DNA from: Parolsenella sp958406235
GTDB taxonomy: Bacteria > Actinomycetota > Coriobacteriia > Coriobacteriales > Atopobiaceae
DNA length: 64,000 nt
Reading direction: 5' to 3'
Assembly: GCF_039062465.1 (NCBI RefSeq)
Contig: NZ_JBCLNF010000001.1
Location: 1-64,000, forward strand
In this document: positions 8,207-18,142 of the stretch, piece by piece
How the letters are laid out: each line of letters opens with the position of its first letter
Position numbering within the stretch: position 1 is the first letter of the stretch
Position numbers and translations under genes: made by a program
The notes under the pieces: model-generated
Told to the model about the DNA's origin: nothing
Seen by the model: the letters and a program-made list of their open reading frames with translations, nothing else
Database searches by the model: none

Positions 8207-9296
8207 CGCAAACTCGGCCTGTGCCACTGGCGCCATGTCCTCCGGCGTCGATGCCGTCGCCCACGCGGCATCCGACGCCGTGTCCGCCGCGGCCGCCCAC
8301 GTCACGCCCGGCGTTTCCGAGAAGGGCGCCTCCGTTGGCGGCACCGCCTCCGCCGGGGCTTCCGGCACCCCGACCGGCCCCGACGTCATGTCCGGTGTCG
8401 ACCTCGACGCCCACGCGGCGAAGATCGGCCGCCAGGACAAGATCGCGACCGGCGTGCTCACGGCTATCGTCGGCCTCGTGTTGGCGCTACTTGCTGCCAT
8501 CGTCATCTACATCCTTGCCCGCGGCCTGTGGAAGGTCGTCCAGCCGGGATTTCTCACGAACCCCTCGTCTGACAAGGAGCTGCCCGGCATCGTCTTCCAG
8601 CTGTTCGACTCGTTCTACATGCTGGTCATCACGCTACTCATCAGCGTGCCCATCAGCCTGGGCGCGGCCATCTTCCTCGTGGAGTACGCGCCCGACAACT
8701 GGATCACGAGCACCGCTTCCACCGCGATCGAGACCCTCTCGAGCCTGCCCTCCATCGTCGTGGGCATGTTCGGCAGTCTGTTCTTCGTGGTGGTCCTCCA
8801 CTGGGGCATCTCGATCATCGCCGGCGCGCTCGCGCTCACGATGTTCAACATCCCCATCCTCGTGCGCGTTATCCAGCAGGCGCTCGCCGACGTCCCCCGC
8901 TCGCAGCGCGACGCCGCGCTCGCCATGGGCCTCACACGCTGGGAGACCACGCTCAACGTGCTTCTTCCCGTCGCCATGCCCGCCATCGTCACCGGCATCG
9001 TCATCTCCGCCGGCCGCGTGTTTGGCGAGGCGGCCGCCCTGATCTTCACCTCTGGCTCCGCCGCTGCGCGCATCAACTTCGGTGCCGCCATCACGAGCCC
9101 GCGTAGCCCCTGGAACATCTTCCGTCCGGCAGAGACGCTGGCCGTCCACATCTGGAAGCTCAAGATGGAGCCCACGCCCGGCAACGACGAGATCGTCTGG
9201 GGCACGGCCGCGGTGCTGATCATCTGCGTGCTGCTGTTCAACGTCCTTGCGCGTCTCGCTGGCAAGGTCCTTGCGAGGAGGCTGACGAGCGAATGA
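8199..9296 (+). CDS. pstA: phosphate ABC transporter permease PstA
   Basis: A 365-residue partner of PstC. Six membrane segments occupy about residues 80-355, with the ATPase-docking loop near RSQRDAALAMGLTRWET. The chosen ATG follows AGAGGGGAGC and overlaps pstC by 8 bp. Unusually, about 70 residues of Ala/Ser/Gly-rich low-complexity sequence precede the first membrane segment; PstA proteins normally begin close to it. An internal ATG at 8388 would remove most of this, but has no good ribosome site. The 3' end overlaps pstB by 4 bp (ATGA). Confidence 0.93.
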   Translation: MANANSACATGAMSSGVDAVAHAASDAVSAAAAHVTPGVSEKGASVGGTASAGASGTPTGPDVMSGVDLDAHAAKIGRQDKIATGVLTAIVGLVLALLAAIVIYILARGLWKVVQPGFLTNPSSDKELPGIVFQLFDSFYMLVITLLISVPISLGAAIFLVEYAPDNWITSTASTAIETLSSLPSIVVGMFGSLFFVVVLHWGISIIAGALALTMFNIPILVRVIQQALADVPRSQRDAALAMGLTRWETTLNVLLPVAMPAIVTGIVISAGRVFGEAAALIFTSGSAAARINFGAAITSPRSPWNIFRPAETLAVHIWKLKMEPTPGNDEIVWGTAAVLIICVLLFNVLARLAGKVLARRLTSE

Positions 9297-10141
9297 GCCA
9301 GACCATGACCGAGGGCCTCGACGGGGCCCAGCGCGAGGGGGCCGTCGCGCCCGCCGCTGCCGAGGGCAACGCCTCCGCCGACCACCTCCTTCGCGCCCGT
9401 GGCGTCACCGTGCGCTACGAACACGTCAAGGAGGCCCTGCACCCCACCACGCTCGGTTTTGACGCCGGCCAGGTGACGGCGCTCATCGGCCCCTCCGGAT
9501 GCGGCAAGTCGACCTTCCTGCGCTGCCTCAACCTCATGAACCGCGAGATTCCCAAGTGCGACGTGGGCGGAGAGATCCTCTACCACGGTCGCAACATCAA
9601 CACGCGCGAGGAGGACCTCTTCCAGCTGCGTACGAGCATCGGCATGGTGTTCCAGCAGCCGACGCCGTTCCGCAAGTCCATCCGCGAGAACATCCTGTTC
9701 GCGCCGCGCCGCCATGGCCGCGTCTCCAGCCGCGAGGAGGGCGACGAGCTCGTCGAGCGTTCGCTTCGCCAGGCGGCCCTCTGGGACGAGGTCAGAGACA
9801 AGCTCGACCGAAGCGGCCTGAGCCTCTCCGGCGGCCAGCAGCAGCGCCTCTGCATCGCGCGCACCCTCGCGATGAACCCGGACGTCGTGCTGTTCGACGA
9901 GCCCTGCTCGGCGCTCGACCCCATCTCCACCTTCGCGGTGGAGGAGACGATTCGCTCGATCGCTGACTCGGGCATCTGCGTCGCCATCGTGACGCACAAC
10001 ATGGAGCAGGCCACGCGCGTAAGCGATCGCACGGCCTTCTTCTACATGGGCGATATGGTCGAGGACGGCCCCACGAAGCGCATCTTCATGGATCCGCACG
10101 ACGAGCGCCTTGCAGACTACCTCAGCGGAAGGTTTGGATGA
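9293..10141 (+). CDS. pstB: phosphate ABC transporter ATPase PstB (first copy)
   Basis: A 282-residue ATPase of the Pst complex: Walker A GPSGCGKST, PstB-type MVFQQPTPF, signature LSGGQQQR, Walker B VVLFDEP with the following CSALDPIS typical of PstB. It starts in an ATGA overlap with pstA. The first 35 residues are an Ala-rich extension. The adjacent second copy is similar but clearly not a recent duplicate, e.g. the signature-adjacent DEPCSALD here versus DEPTSALD there. Confidence 0.93.
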   Translation: MSQTMTEGLDGAQREGAVAPAAAEGNASADHLLRARGVTVRYEHVKEALHPTTLGFDAGQVTALIGPSGCGKSTFLRCLNLMNREIPKCDVGGEILYHGRNINTREEDLFQLRTSIGMVFQQPTPFRKSIRENILFAPRRHGRVSSREEGDELVERSLRQAALWDEVRDKLDRSGLSLSGGQQQRLCIARTLAMNPDVVLFDEPCSALDPISTFAVEETIRSIADSGICVAIVTHNMEQATRVSDRTAFFYMGDMVEDGPTKRIFMDPHDERLADYLSGRFG

Positions 10142-10145
10142 TCTG

Positions 10146-10940
10146 ATGGAGAAGGAGTTCACCCAGTCGCGCCATCGTTCGATCACGGACACCCCGTCCG
10201 CCATCGACGTGCGCGACTTCAATCTCTGGTATGGGGACTTCCAGGCCTTGAAGCACATCACGCTCGACATCCCCGAGCGTCGCTGCACCGCCTTCATCGG
10301 CCCCTCTGGCTGCGGAAAGTCGACACTGCTCCGCACGTTCAACCGCATGTGCGACTTCGTTGAGACCGTGCGCCACGAGGGCGCGATTGAGTTCGCCGGC
10401 AAGGACGTCTTCGCGATGGACGCCAACGCACTGCGCGTCCACGTGGGCATGGTCTTCCAGCATCCCAACCCGTTCCCGATGAGCATCCGCGACAACGTCC
10501 TCTACGGCCTCAACCGCATGATGCGCCTCACTCACGCCCAGGCGGATGAGGTCCTCGAGCGCACGCTCAGCGAGGCTGCTCTCTGGGACGAGGTCAGAGA
10601 CAAGCTCGACCAGAGCGGTCTGGGCCTCTCCGGAGGCCAGCAGCAGCGCCTGTGCATCGCGCGCGCCCTGGCGACGAGCCCGGACGTCCTGCTCATGGAT
10701 GAGCCGACGAGTGCCCTCGATCCCATCTCGACCCTCGTGGTCGAGGAGCTCATGCAGCAGCTCTCGCGCGAGCACACCGTCGTGGTCGTCACCCACAACA
10801 TGCAGCAGGCGACCCGCGTCGCCGACAAGACCGCGTTCTTCTACCTCGGTGAGCTCATCGAGGCCGGTCCCACCAAGGAGCTGTTCGCCAACCCGCGCGA
10901 GCAGCGCACCCAGGAATATCTCTCAGGGAGGTTCAGCTGA
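10146..10940 (+). CDS. pstB: phosphate ABC transporter ATPase PstB (second copy)
   Basis: A 264-residue PstB paralogue with Walker A GPSGCGKST, MVFQHPNPF, signature LSGGQQQR and Walker B VLLMDEPTSALDPIS. It begins four bases after the first pstB stop, with GGAAGG just upstream. Tandem pstB genes occur in several Gram-positive pst operons; the two could form a heterodimer or be used under different conditions, which sequence alone does not decide. It is followed one base later by phoU. Confidence 0.93.
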   Translation: MEKEFTQSRHRSITDTPSAIDVRDFNLWYGDFQALKHITLDIPERRCTAFIGPSGCGKSTLLRTFNRMCDFVETVRHEGAIEFAGKDVFAMDANALRVHVGMVFQHPNPFPMSIRDNVLYGLNRMMRLTHAQADEVLERTLSEAALWDEVRDKLDQSGLGLSGGQQQRLCIARALATSPDVLLMDEPTSALDPISTLVVEELMQQLSREHTVVVVTHNMQQATRVADKTAFFYLGELIEAGPTKELFANPREQRTQEYLSGRFS

Positions 10941-10941
10941 T

Positions 10942-11631
10942 ATGGCTACCCGAGTCGAGTTCACAAGGCAGTTGAGCGACATGGAGGGCCTGCTCGCGCG
11001 TTTCGCCGAGAAGTCCGCGACGGACGTCCGCGCTGCGGGTCTTGCCGCCTCCGGCGATCGTGGCGCCGAGACGGGCGTCCTCGAAGGTAGGAAGCCCGCC
11101 GATCGCCTCCGCCAGGAGATCGAGAGCCTCTGCCTCGACATCATTCTCATGCAGCAGCCGCTCGTCGGCGACGACCTGCGCTTCGTGTCCGCGTCGTTCC
11201 GTCTGGTCTCTGACCTCGCGCAGATCGACTCCATGACGCGCGACGTCGCCTTCGTCTTCTCCGAGATGCCCGCCGACGTTACGACCCGCCTGTCCGACTC
11301 CTTCGTTCACATGAGCGAGCAAGCGGCGAAGATGGTCGACGACAGCATCGAGGCGTTCCTCACCAAGAACGTCGAGCTTGCGCAGAAGGTCATCGCCAGC
11401 GACGACGTCCTCGACAAGATGTACGCCGCGGCCGAGGCGGTCGTCGTCGAGCTCATCAGGCAGGGCCAGCCGTCGCCTCGCAGCCTTCCGGAGCTGCTTA
11501 TGGCCGCCAAGTACTTCGAGCGAATCGGTGACCAGGCGCAGCGCATCGCTGATTGGGCGGTGTTCCGCGCCACCGGAGAGCGTATCCTTACCGGTGGGGA
11601 CCACTCCGCCGCCAATACGGATGGGGAGTAG
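10942..11631 (+). CDS. phoU: phosphate signalling regulator PhoU
   Basis: A 229-residue, all-helical PhoU made of two three-helix bundles that links Pst transport to the sensor kinase and restrains the Pho response when phosphate is plentiful. Family features include the metal-binding helices around DSMTRDVAF and the second bundle motif AKYFERIGDQAQRIADW. AGGGAGG lies 11 bases upstream of ATG, and only one base separates it from pstB. The segment at residues 25-45 is Ala/Gly-rich and slightly longer than usual. Confidence 0.92.
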   Translation: MATRVEFTRQLSDMEGLLARFAEKSATDVRAAGLAASGDRGAETGVLEGRKPADRLRQEIESLCLDIILMQQPLVGDDLRFVSASFRLVSDLAQIDSMTRDVAFVFSEMPADVTTRLSDSFVHMSEQAAKMVDDSIEAFLTKNVELAQKVIASDDVLDKMYAAAEAVVVELIRQGQPSPRSLPELLMAAKYFERIGDQAQRIADWAVFRATGERILTGGDHSAANTDGE

Positions 11632-11637
11632 CCCAAA

Positions 11638-12351
11638 GTGATGGCGGATCGGATGGAGAGCGACCAGTTGATCTACTACGTCGAGGACGAGAAGAACATC
11701 CGCGAGCTGACGGTCTACGCGCTGTCGCAGGCTGGCATCGAAGCCAAGGGCCTTCCCGATGACGCGGCGTTCAGACGCGCCTGCGCCGAGCGCATCCCTG
11801 ACGCAGTGCTTCTCGACATCATGCTGCCCGACACGGACGGCCTCACCATCCTAAAGCGAATCCGCCAGACGCCCGGCCTCTCCCAGGTGCCGGTCATGAT
11901 GCTCACGGCTCGCGACTCGGAGCTTGACACCGTGACCGCCCTCGACGGCGGAGCGGACGACTACCTCGCAAAACCCTTCGGCATGATGGAGATGGTGAGC
12001 CGTGTGCGTGCCCTGCTGCGCCGGGCCCCGTCGCGCGCTGCCGCCTCGGCCGCCATCTCCGATGTCATGAATCTGGGACCTTTGTCCCTTTCTCCCTCCA
12101 GACACGAGGTCTCCCTCGAAGGGAAGCTCCTTAATCTCACCGTCAGGGAGTTCGATTTGCTATCGTTCCTCATGAGGTCTCCCGGCGTGGTGTTCAACCG
12201 CGAGACGCTTCTGCAGCGCGTGTGGGGTTGGGACTTCGACGGCGGCAGCCGCACGGTCGACGTCCACGTCCAGACGCTGCGCCAGAAGCTCGGCGATCAC
12301 GCCGAACTCATCGAGACGGTGCGTGGGGTTGGATATCGATTGAGGGGCTAG
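11638..12351 (+). CDS. phoP: PhoP/PhoB-type response regulator
   Basis: A 237-residue OmpR-class regulator. The receiver domain (residues about 8-125) has the acidic pocket EDE, the phospho-acceptor Asp in LLDIMLP, the conserved Thr in MLTARD and Lys in LAKPF. The DNA-binding winged helix (about 140-237) ends in RTVDVHVQTLRQKLGD and VRGVGYRL. GTG at 11638 lies nine bases after GGGGAG and is preferred over ATG at 11641. Placement directly after phoU and before a histidine kinase identifies it as the probable regulator of phosphate genes, likely binding the GTAAG repeats upstream of pstS. Confidence 0.9.
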   Translation: MMADRMESDQLIYYVEDEKNIRELTVYALSQAGIEAKGLPDDAAFRRACAERIPDAVLLDIMLPDTDGLTILKRIRQTPGLSQVPVMMLTARDSELDTVTALDGGADDYLAKPFGMMEMVSRVRALLRRAPSRAAASAAISDVMNLGPLSLSPSRHEVSLEGKLLNLTVREFDLLSFLMRSPGVVFNRETLLQRVWGWDFDGGSRTVDVHVQTLRQKLGDHAELIETVRGVGYRLRG

Positions 12352-12355
12352 TGCC

Positions 12356-14005
12356 ATGGCGGAGGACGCGACCAACGGCATGATGGGTCAGGACGAGCTT
12401 CCTGAGCAGGTGGCTGATGTTGTCGATGACGGCGGCGCCACCGGGGCTGTGACGCCTTCGGGTGAGGATGATGTGGATAAGGACGCGCCCGCCGTGCCCG
12501 CCCCGGATGCCGTGCCCGCCCCGGCCGCCGCGAAGGCAGCGCCCGCCACGGATGCCGTGCCTGCCGCACCTGCCGCGGATGCGGATGTCGACGGTGACTC
12601 CTCCCCACGGAAGTTCCGTATGCGCCTGGCCCGTGGGCGCAAGTCACTTGCGCGCCGCATCTTCGTCTCGCTTGCCGCCGTGTCCGCCATCGCGGCCGTC
12701 GCGGTTCTCGTCATCGCCACGCTCGTCTACCAGAAGAGCGGCGTGAGCGATGCCGGCCGCATGCTCGAGACCGAGTGCGCCCTCGTCAAGACGAGCATGC
12801 GCGGCACGCAGTCTGACATCATCCACCTCACCAACCTTGACCTCGGCGAGGCGCGCGTGACCGTCGTCAGCCCCGACGGCACCGTGCTCTATGACAACCA
12901 GAACAGCGTCGACAGCATGCCCAACCACGCCGACCGCCCCGAGATTGCCGGTGCGCTCGAGACGGGAAAGGGTTCCGCGGAGCGAGACTCGGCAACGTCT
13001 GGCGGGGTCGAGATCTATCGCGCCGTTCGCCTCGACAACGGCAACGTGCTGCGCCTTGCCGTCGGCCGCGATGGCATCAAGGCGGCGCTCGGGCATGACG
13101 TGCTGCTCGCCGTTGCCGTGGTCACCGCCGTGGTGCTTGTGTGCTGGGCCGTGTCGCGTCTGATTGTCGACCGCCTCGTGGAGCCCATCCTCGACATCGA
13201 TCCCTCGAACCCCGACCCGGAGGGCTCCTACGTGGAGCTCGAGCCCCTGGTCGAGCGCATTGACGAGCAGATGGGGGAGCTCCGTGGCGCGGACCTCATG
13301 CGTCGCGAGTTCACCTCGAACGTGACGCACGAGCTCAAGACGCCACTTTCCACCATCTCTGGTGCGGCGGAGCTCATTCGCGACGGCATCGCGAAGCCCG
13401 AGGACGTACCGGAGTTCGCCGGTCGCATCGTGGACGAGGCGCACCACATGACAGACCTCGTGAACGACATCCTCACCCTCTCCAAGCTTGACGAGTCCGA
13501 GCGCGCCGGTGACACCTCGCTGCTTGGCAAGGCCGAGCCTGTCGATATCGCCCATGCGCTTCGCGAGGTCGGCAACCGCCTCGCGCCTGTGGCGGAGGCA
13601 GCCGACGTGAGGCTCACTTGCAGCGGAGATCCCGTCATCGTGCGCGGTATCCCGTCGCTTCTCGACGAACTCGCCTACAACCTGTGCGACAACGCGATCC
13701 GCTACAACCGCGCCGGCGGCACGGTTGATGCCCGCATCGACGTCGTCGATGGCTGCCCGCGCCTCGTCGTGGCCGATACCGGCCTGGGTATCCCCGAGGC
13801 AGCGCAGGCCAAGGTCTTCGAGCGCTTCTATCGCGTCGACACGAGCCGGTCGCGCGAGCGCGGCGGCACGGGTCTGGGCCTCGCCATCGTGAAGCATGCC
13901 GCGGCCTATCACGGCGCCAAGCTCGCGCTCGAGTCGAAGGAGGGCGTCGGCACCACCGTGACCGTCACCTTCCCGGAGTCCTCGCTCGTGGAGGCACTCG
14001 GCTAG
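12356..14005 (+). CDS. phoR: PhoR-type sensor histidine kinase
   Basis: A 549-residue membrane kinase. Residues 1-95 are an Ala/Pro/Asp-rich cytosolic extension encoded by short DNA repeats (GCCGTGCCCGCCCCG twice) and absent from standard PhoR. Membrane segments lie at about 101-125 and 248-270, enclosing an extracytoplasmic sensor of about 120 residues. The dimerisation domain has the phospho-acceptor His325 (VTHELKTP); the ATPase domain shows the N box (LCDNAIRYN), DTGLGIP and GGTGLGLAIVKH. It ends the operon, so signal input from PhoU and Pst passes through co-expressed partners. Confidence 0.9.
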   Translation: MAEDATNGMMGQDELPEQVADVVDDGGATGAVTPSGEDDVDKDAPAVPAPDAVPAPAAAKAAPATDAVPAAPAADADVDGDSSPRKFRMRLARGRKSLARRIFVSLAAVSAIAAVAVLVIATLVYQKSGVSDAGRMLETECALVKTSMRGTQSDIIHLTNLDLGEARVTVVSPDGTVLYDNQNSVDSMPNHADRPEIAGALETGKGSAERDSATSGGVEIYRAVRLDNGNVLRLAVGRDGIKAALGHDVLLAVAVVTAVVLVCWAVSRLIVDRLVEPILDIDPSNPDPEGSYVELEPLVERIDEQMGELRGADLMRREFTSNVTHELKTPLSTISGAAELIRDGIAKPEDVPEFAGRIVDEAHHMTDLVNDILTLSKLDESERAGDTSLLGKAEPVDIAHALREVGNRLAPVAEAADVRLTCSGDPVIVRGIPSLLDELAYNLCDNAIRYNRAGGTVDARIDVVDGCPRLVVADTGLGIPEAAQAKVFERFYRVDTSRSRERGGTGLGLAIVKHAAAYHGAKLALESKEGVGTTVTVTFPESSLVEALG

Positions 14006-14040
14006 TCGCCGGCAGTTTGCCATTCTCGGACGCTCGATTC

Positions 14041-14079
14041 GGGGCGGTGCCTCTCCGGGGGCGCCGCCCCGGTCTTTCT
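14041..14079 (+). terminator. possible terminator of the pst-pho operon
   Basis: GGGGCGG (14041-14047) pairs with CCGCCCC (14064-14070) around a 16-base loop that itself is GC-rich, followed by GGTCTTTCTC. The U-tract is weak, so confidence is moderate. Confidence 0.4.
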
Positions 14080-14135
14080 CGGCCACCCGGCCCCGCTCCC
14101 GCCCGGCGCCTCTCGGCCGCCCGGCCCCGCTCCCG
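14077..14135. repeat. 25-bp direct repeat
   Basis: Two copies (14077-14101 and 14111-14135) of a 25-mer containing CCCGGCCCCGCTCCCG differ at a single base. They fill the gap between phoR and the next gene. Confidence 0.8.
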
Positions 14136-14159
14136 TCATTCCCGGGCGTGCAAAAGTGC

Positions 14160-14165
14160 GATAAT
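14160..14165 (+). promoter_or_regulatory. -10-like element of the MetRS-like gene
   Basis: GATAAT lies 33 bp upstream of the start codon, placing a transcription start about 25 bases before ATG. No good -35 box is seen 17 bp upstream, so this is a tentative call. Confidence 0.4.
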
Positions 14166-14198
14166 CAGCAGGTTGACTGACTATCGAGAAGGGCACCC

Positions 14199-16226
14199 AT
14201 GGCTTCCGAGAACACGAATCGCCCCAACTTCCCGGCGCGCGCCGTCGTCACGGCCGGTATGCCGTATGGCAACAAGGACCTGCACTTTGGCCACATCGGT
14301 GGCGTCTTCGTGCCGGCGGATTTCTTCGCCCGCTTCCTGCGTGACCGCATCGGCTCCGAGAACGTGCTGTTCGTCTCCGGCACGGACTGCTATGGCTCGC
14401 CGATCATGGAGGGTTACCGCAAGCTCACGGAGGCCGGCGAGTTCTCCGGCACCATCACCGACTACGTTCGTGGCCACCACGACAATCAGAAGGCCGCGCT
14501 CGACGCCTACGGCATCTCGCTCGACATCTTCGCCGGCAGCGGCCTCGAGCCGGCAAAGCCCTTCCATGCGAAGCTCTCTGACGAATGGATTCGCCGCCTG
14601 TACGAGGTGGGCGCCCTCAAGAAGCGCTCCACGCTGCAGTTCTATGACACCGAGGCGAAGACCTTCCTGAACGGGCGCCAGGTCAAGGGCCGTTGTCCGG
14701 TCCGCGGCTGCAAGTCCGAGAAGGCCTATGCGGACGAGTGCGACCTGGGGCACCAGTTCGACCCGGAGGAGCTCATCAACCCGGTCTCCCAGCTCACGGG
14801 CACCAAGCCCGAGCTTCGTCCGTGCGACAACTGGTACTTCGACCTACCCGCGTTCTCCGAGGCCCTCGAGACCCTCATGGACGAGTGGGATGCTGACCCG
14901 CAGGTTCGCGACATCGTAACCAAGACCGTGCGCGAGAGCCTCGTCGCGCCTGTCATCTACATCAAGAACGAGCTGCGCGAGGACTTCGCCGCCGTCGCGG
15001 GCGACCTTCCGGTCCACACCGTGCACGAGGCGCAGGGCAACCAGGCTAGCTTCTCCGTCGAGTTTGCCAATTGGGAGGCGCGCGACAAGGCGCGCGAGGT
15101 GCTCGAGGGCGCGCACGTTCGCTTCCGCACGGGCAAGTGCCTGCTGCCGTTCCGCATTACCGGCAACATCGACTGGGGCGTTGCTGCCCCGGAGATCGAC
15201 GGTGTGAGCGGCCTCACCGTTTGGTGCTGGCCCGAGAGCCTGTGGGCGCCGATCAGCTTCGTCCAGACCGCGCTTGCCGAGAGCGCCGACGGCCGTTACT
15301 CGAGCCGCGACTGGCACGACTGGTGGTGCGCGGATGACTCTCGCGTCTTCCAGTTCATCGGCCAGGACAACATCTACTTCTACTGCGTGGCGCAGCCCGC
15401 GATGTGGGAGGCGATGGGCTGGGGCCTCAAGCAGACCACGCCCGTGGCCAACTACCACATCCTGTTCATGAACAAGAAAGCTTCGAGCTCGGGCGCCATC
15501 AAGCCGCCGATGGCCGCGGAGCTTCTCGATCACTACACCGCCGAGCAGCTGCGTGCTCACTGGCTGTCGCTCGCGCTCGACGCCAAGGCCGTGAGCTTCT
15601 CGCCCAAGGTCTATGACACGAGCGTCTCCTACAAGGACAAGAAGACCGGCGAGGAGGTCCTCGTGTGCGACGATCCTCGCGTCGTCGACCCTGCCCTCAA
15701 GGAGAGTGCGTTCCTCACGAACATCTTCAACCGCCTTGCCCGCAGCTGCTTCTACGGCGCCGCGAAGGCGTGCGATTGCAAGCTGCCTGCGGTGGAGGCG
15801 AGTGCCGAGGTCGTCGAGGAATGCCGCGAGGCGACGCTCGCGTTCGAGCGAACGGTCCATGGGATGGACTTCCACGGCGCCCTTGCCGCGGTGGAGGAGT
15901 TCACTCGCGCGGCCAACAAGCGTTGGGACGCGGCGAGCAAGGCCGCCGGCGACGACACGGATGCTTACGTGGCCGCCCTCGCGGACGCTTTCGCCGCCCT
16001 TCGCACGACGGCCCTGCTGATGCACCCCGCCGTGCCTGCCGGGTGCGAGCTCGTTGCCGAGTACATGGGCTTCTCGGAGAAGGACTTCTTCAGCTGGGAA
16101 AACGCTCTCGCCACGCCGCTCGAGCTCGCCGCCGAGCTTGGCGAGGATGCTTCCGAGCACGCTATCCTCGAGCTTCCCCCGCGTTTCGATTTCTTCCGTA
16201 AGCACGAGAGCCAGTACAAGAAGTAG
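14199..16226 (+). CDS. divergent methionyl-tRNA synthetase-like protein
   Basis: A 675-residue class I tRNA ligase of the MetRS type. Visible parts: Rossmann entry AGMPYGN, HIGH-equivalent HFGH (29-32), GTDCYGSPI, zinc knuckle with Cys166, Cys171 and Cys181, then ELINPVSQLTG and the FFDLP-like YFDLPAFSE. Differences from MetG are large: about 75 inserted residues (roughly 250-325); FIGKD is FIGQD (386-390); KMSKS is KASSS (427-431), losing the second lysine that contacts ATP; and the C-terminal EMAP-like tRNA-binding domain is absent. The helical anticodon domain remains. It could be a functional MetRS variant, a paralogue with another role, or an antibiotic-tolerant copy. It stands alone with its own terminator. 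Confidence 0.75.
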   Translation: MASENTNRPNFPARAVVTAGMPYGNKDLHFGHIGGVFVPADFFARFLRDRIGSENVLFVSGTDCYGSPIMEGYRKLTEAGEFSGTITDYVRGHHDNQKAALDAYGISLDIFAGSGLEPAKPFHAKLSDEWIRRLYEVGALKKRSTLQFYDTEAKTFLNGRQVKGRCPVRGCKSEKAYADECDLGHQFDPEELINPVSQLTGTKPELRPCDNWYFDLPAFSEALETLMDEWDADPQVRDIVTKTVRESLVAPVIYIKNELREDFAAVAGDLPVHTVHEAQGNQASFSVEFANWEARDKAREVLEGAHVRFRTGKCLLPFRITGNIDWGVAAPEIDGVSGLTVWCWPESLWAPISFVQTALAESADGRYSSRDWHDWWCADDSRVFQFIGQDNIYFYCVAQPAMWEAMGWGLKQTTPVANYHILFMNKKASSSGAIKPPMAAELLDHYTAEQLRAHWLSLALDAKAVSFSPKVYDTSVSYKDKKTGEEVLVCDDPRVVDPALKESAFLTNIFNRLARSCFYGAAKACDCKLPAVEASAEVVEECREATLAFERTVHGMDFHGALAAVEEFTRAANKRWDAASKAAGDDTDAYVAALADAFAALRTTALLMHPAVPAGCELVAEYMGFSEKDFFSWENALATPLELAAELGEDASEHAILELPPRFDFFRKHESQYKK

Positions 16227-16306
16227 AGACTTACAGCTCATCGTCACGTTGCGTCCGTGTGCCGTGTTTAGCTCGTGACATGTTCGAGCTAGCTCCGCGA
16301 ATTCCT

Positions 16307-16342
16307 GACCTCTCCGGACATCTGCGCCGGGGAGGTCTTTTA
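16307..16342 (+). terminator. rho-independent terminator of the MetRS-like gene
   Basis: GACCTCTCCGG (16307-16317) pairs with CCGGGGAGGTC (16327-16337, one G-U pair) around a nine-base loop and is followed by TTTTA. Confidence 0.8.
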
Positions 16343-16570
16343 CATTCACGTGCCGTCACTTTTCGCGCCGCCGTGTCGTCATGCCATGCTCTCCTGCGCC
16401 GACGCGTCTAGTGTGTCGCTGTGCCTTGCGTCGTCGTGGTCTTGCGTCTCCTTACCTCGCTCCTGGATCTTGCGTCGTCGCGACCTTGTGCCTTCTTGCC
16501 ACGTCCGGCTGCGCCGGGAGGCTCTGGACCTGTCATGGAAGCCCCTTTGTCCCTTCGCGCCGCTTCGCGT
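16343..16570. other. intergenic, no gene seen
   Basis: Part of an 880-bp gap between the MetRS-like gene and the Ugp-like operon. Short open frames occur on both strands but lack ribosome sites and normal codon use. The rest of the gap holds a long inverted repeat and a tandem repeat listed separately. Confidence 0.5.
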
Positions 16571-16721
16571 GCAACGAATTTGAGGTTCTGCGGCTCGAAT
16601 TGGGGCTTTGAGGCTTTAAAAACAATATGAGAGCAAAGAGCTAGCAAATAAAACCCCAGTTGCTCGTTATTCGGATGAGGAAAAAAACCATTTTTTAGCC
16701 GCAGAATCTCATTTTTGTTGC
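16571..16721. repeat. 151-bp AT-rich element with 25-bp terminal inverted repeats
   Basis: Arms at 16571-16595 and 16697-16721 match at 21 of 25 positions (core AGATTCTGCGGCT / AGCCGCAGAATCT-like). The interior is markedly AT-rich compared with the genome and contains further pairing parts, e.g. ATTGGGG near 16598 and CCCCAGTT near 16661. No coding sequence is inside. It has the look of a MITE or a large structured palindrome; no obvious target-site duplication was found. Confidence 0.65.
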
Positions 16722-16854
16722 ACGATGCCTTTGTTTTTGGCTCTAGAGAGCCTTCTGAACGCGCTCGCGCACCGTCAGAGGACGTTTCAAGTGCTGCGGC
16801 AGTGGCGTTTGTCGCGTGCGCTCTTTGTGCCGTGTCGTATTCGTCGGGCACCCC

Positions 16855-16980
16855 CATTCTTACCTTTACCGGGGCCTTTCATTCTTGTCTTTACCGGGCT
16901 CTCCATCCCTATCTTCTCGTGCATCCGTTCCTACCTTCTCGGTCGCCCCATTCCAGCCTTTACCGGAGCTTTTCATTCCT
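16855..16980. repeat. degenerate 24-27-bp tandem repeat, about five copies
   Basis: Units start with CATTCC or CATTCT at 16855, 16880, 16904/16922, 16949 and 16974 and contain CTTTACCGG or the variant CTTCTCGG. Unit length varies, so the array is old or highly diverged. It lies 130 bp upstream of the Ugp-like operon and may overlap its promoter region. Confidence 0.6.
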
Positions 16981-17107
16981 GACGAAAAGATGCGCGAACG
17001 GCTTCATACGCTGTCCGATACCTGACAGAACCGAAGTCTCGCCATGACGGCAGGCCGGGACAATCTCTCTTGTGCCCAGATGAATGAGAGAGAAAGGAAA
17101 GGCCCGC

Positions 17108-18141
<1,034 letters not shown>

Positions 18142-18142
<1 letters not shown>

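Noticed and set aside
17004..17030. CTGTC...GACAG near the Ugp-like operon as a Pho box
   Set aside because: It is an inverted, not direct, repeat and lacks the GTAAG core or 11-bp phasing seen upstream of pstS.
16381..17047. Several overlapping 60-150-residue frames in the gap before the Ugp-like operon
   Set aside because: They lack ribosome sites, have poor codon use and cross the inverted repeat and tandem repeat.
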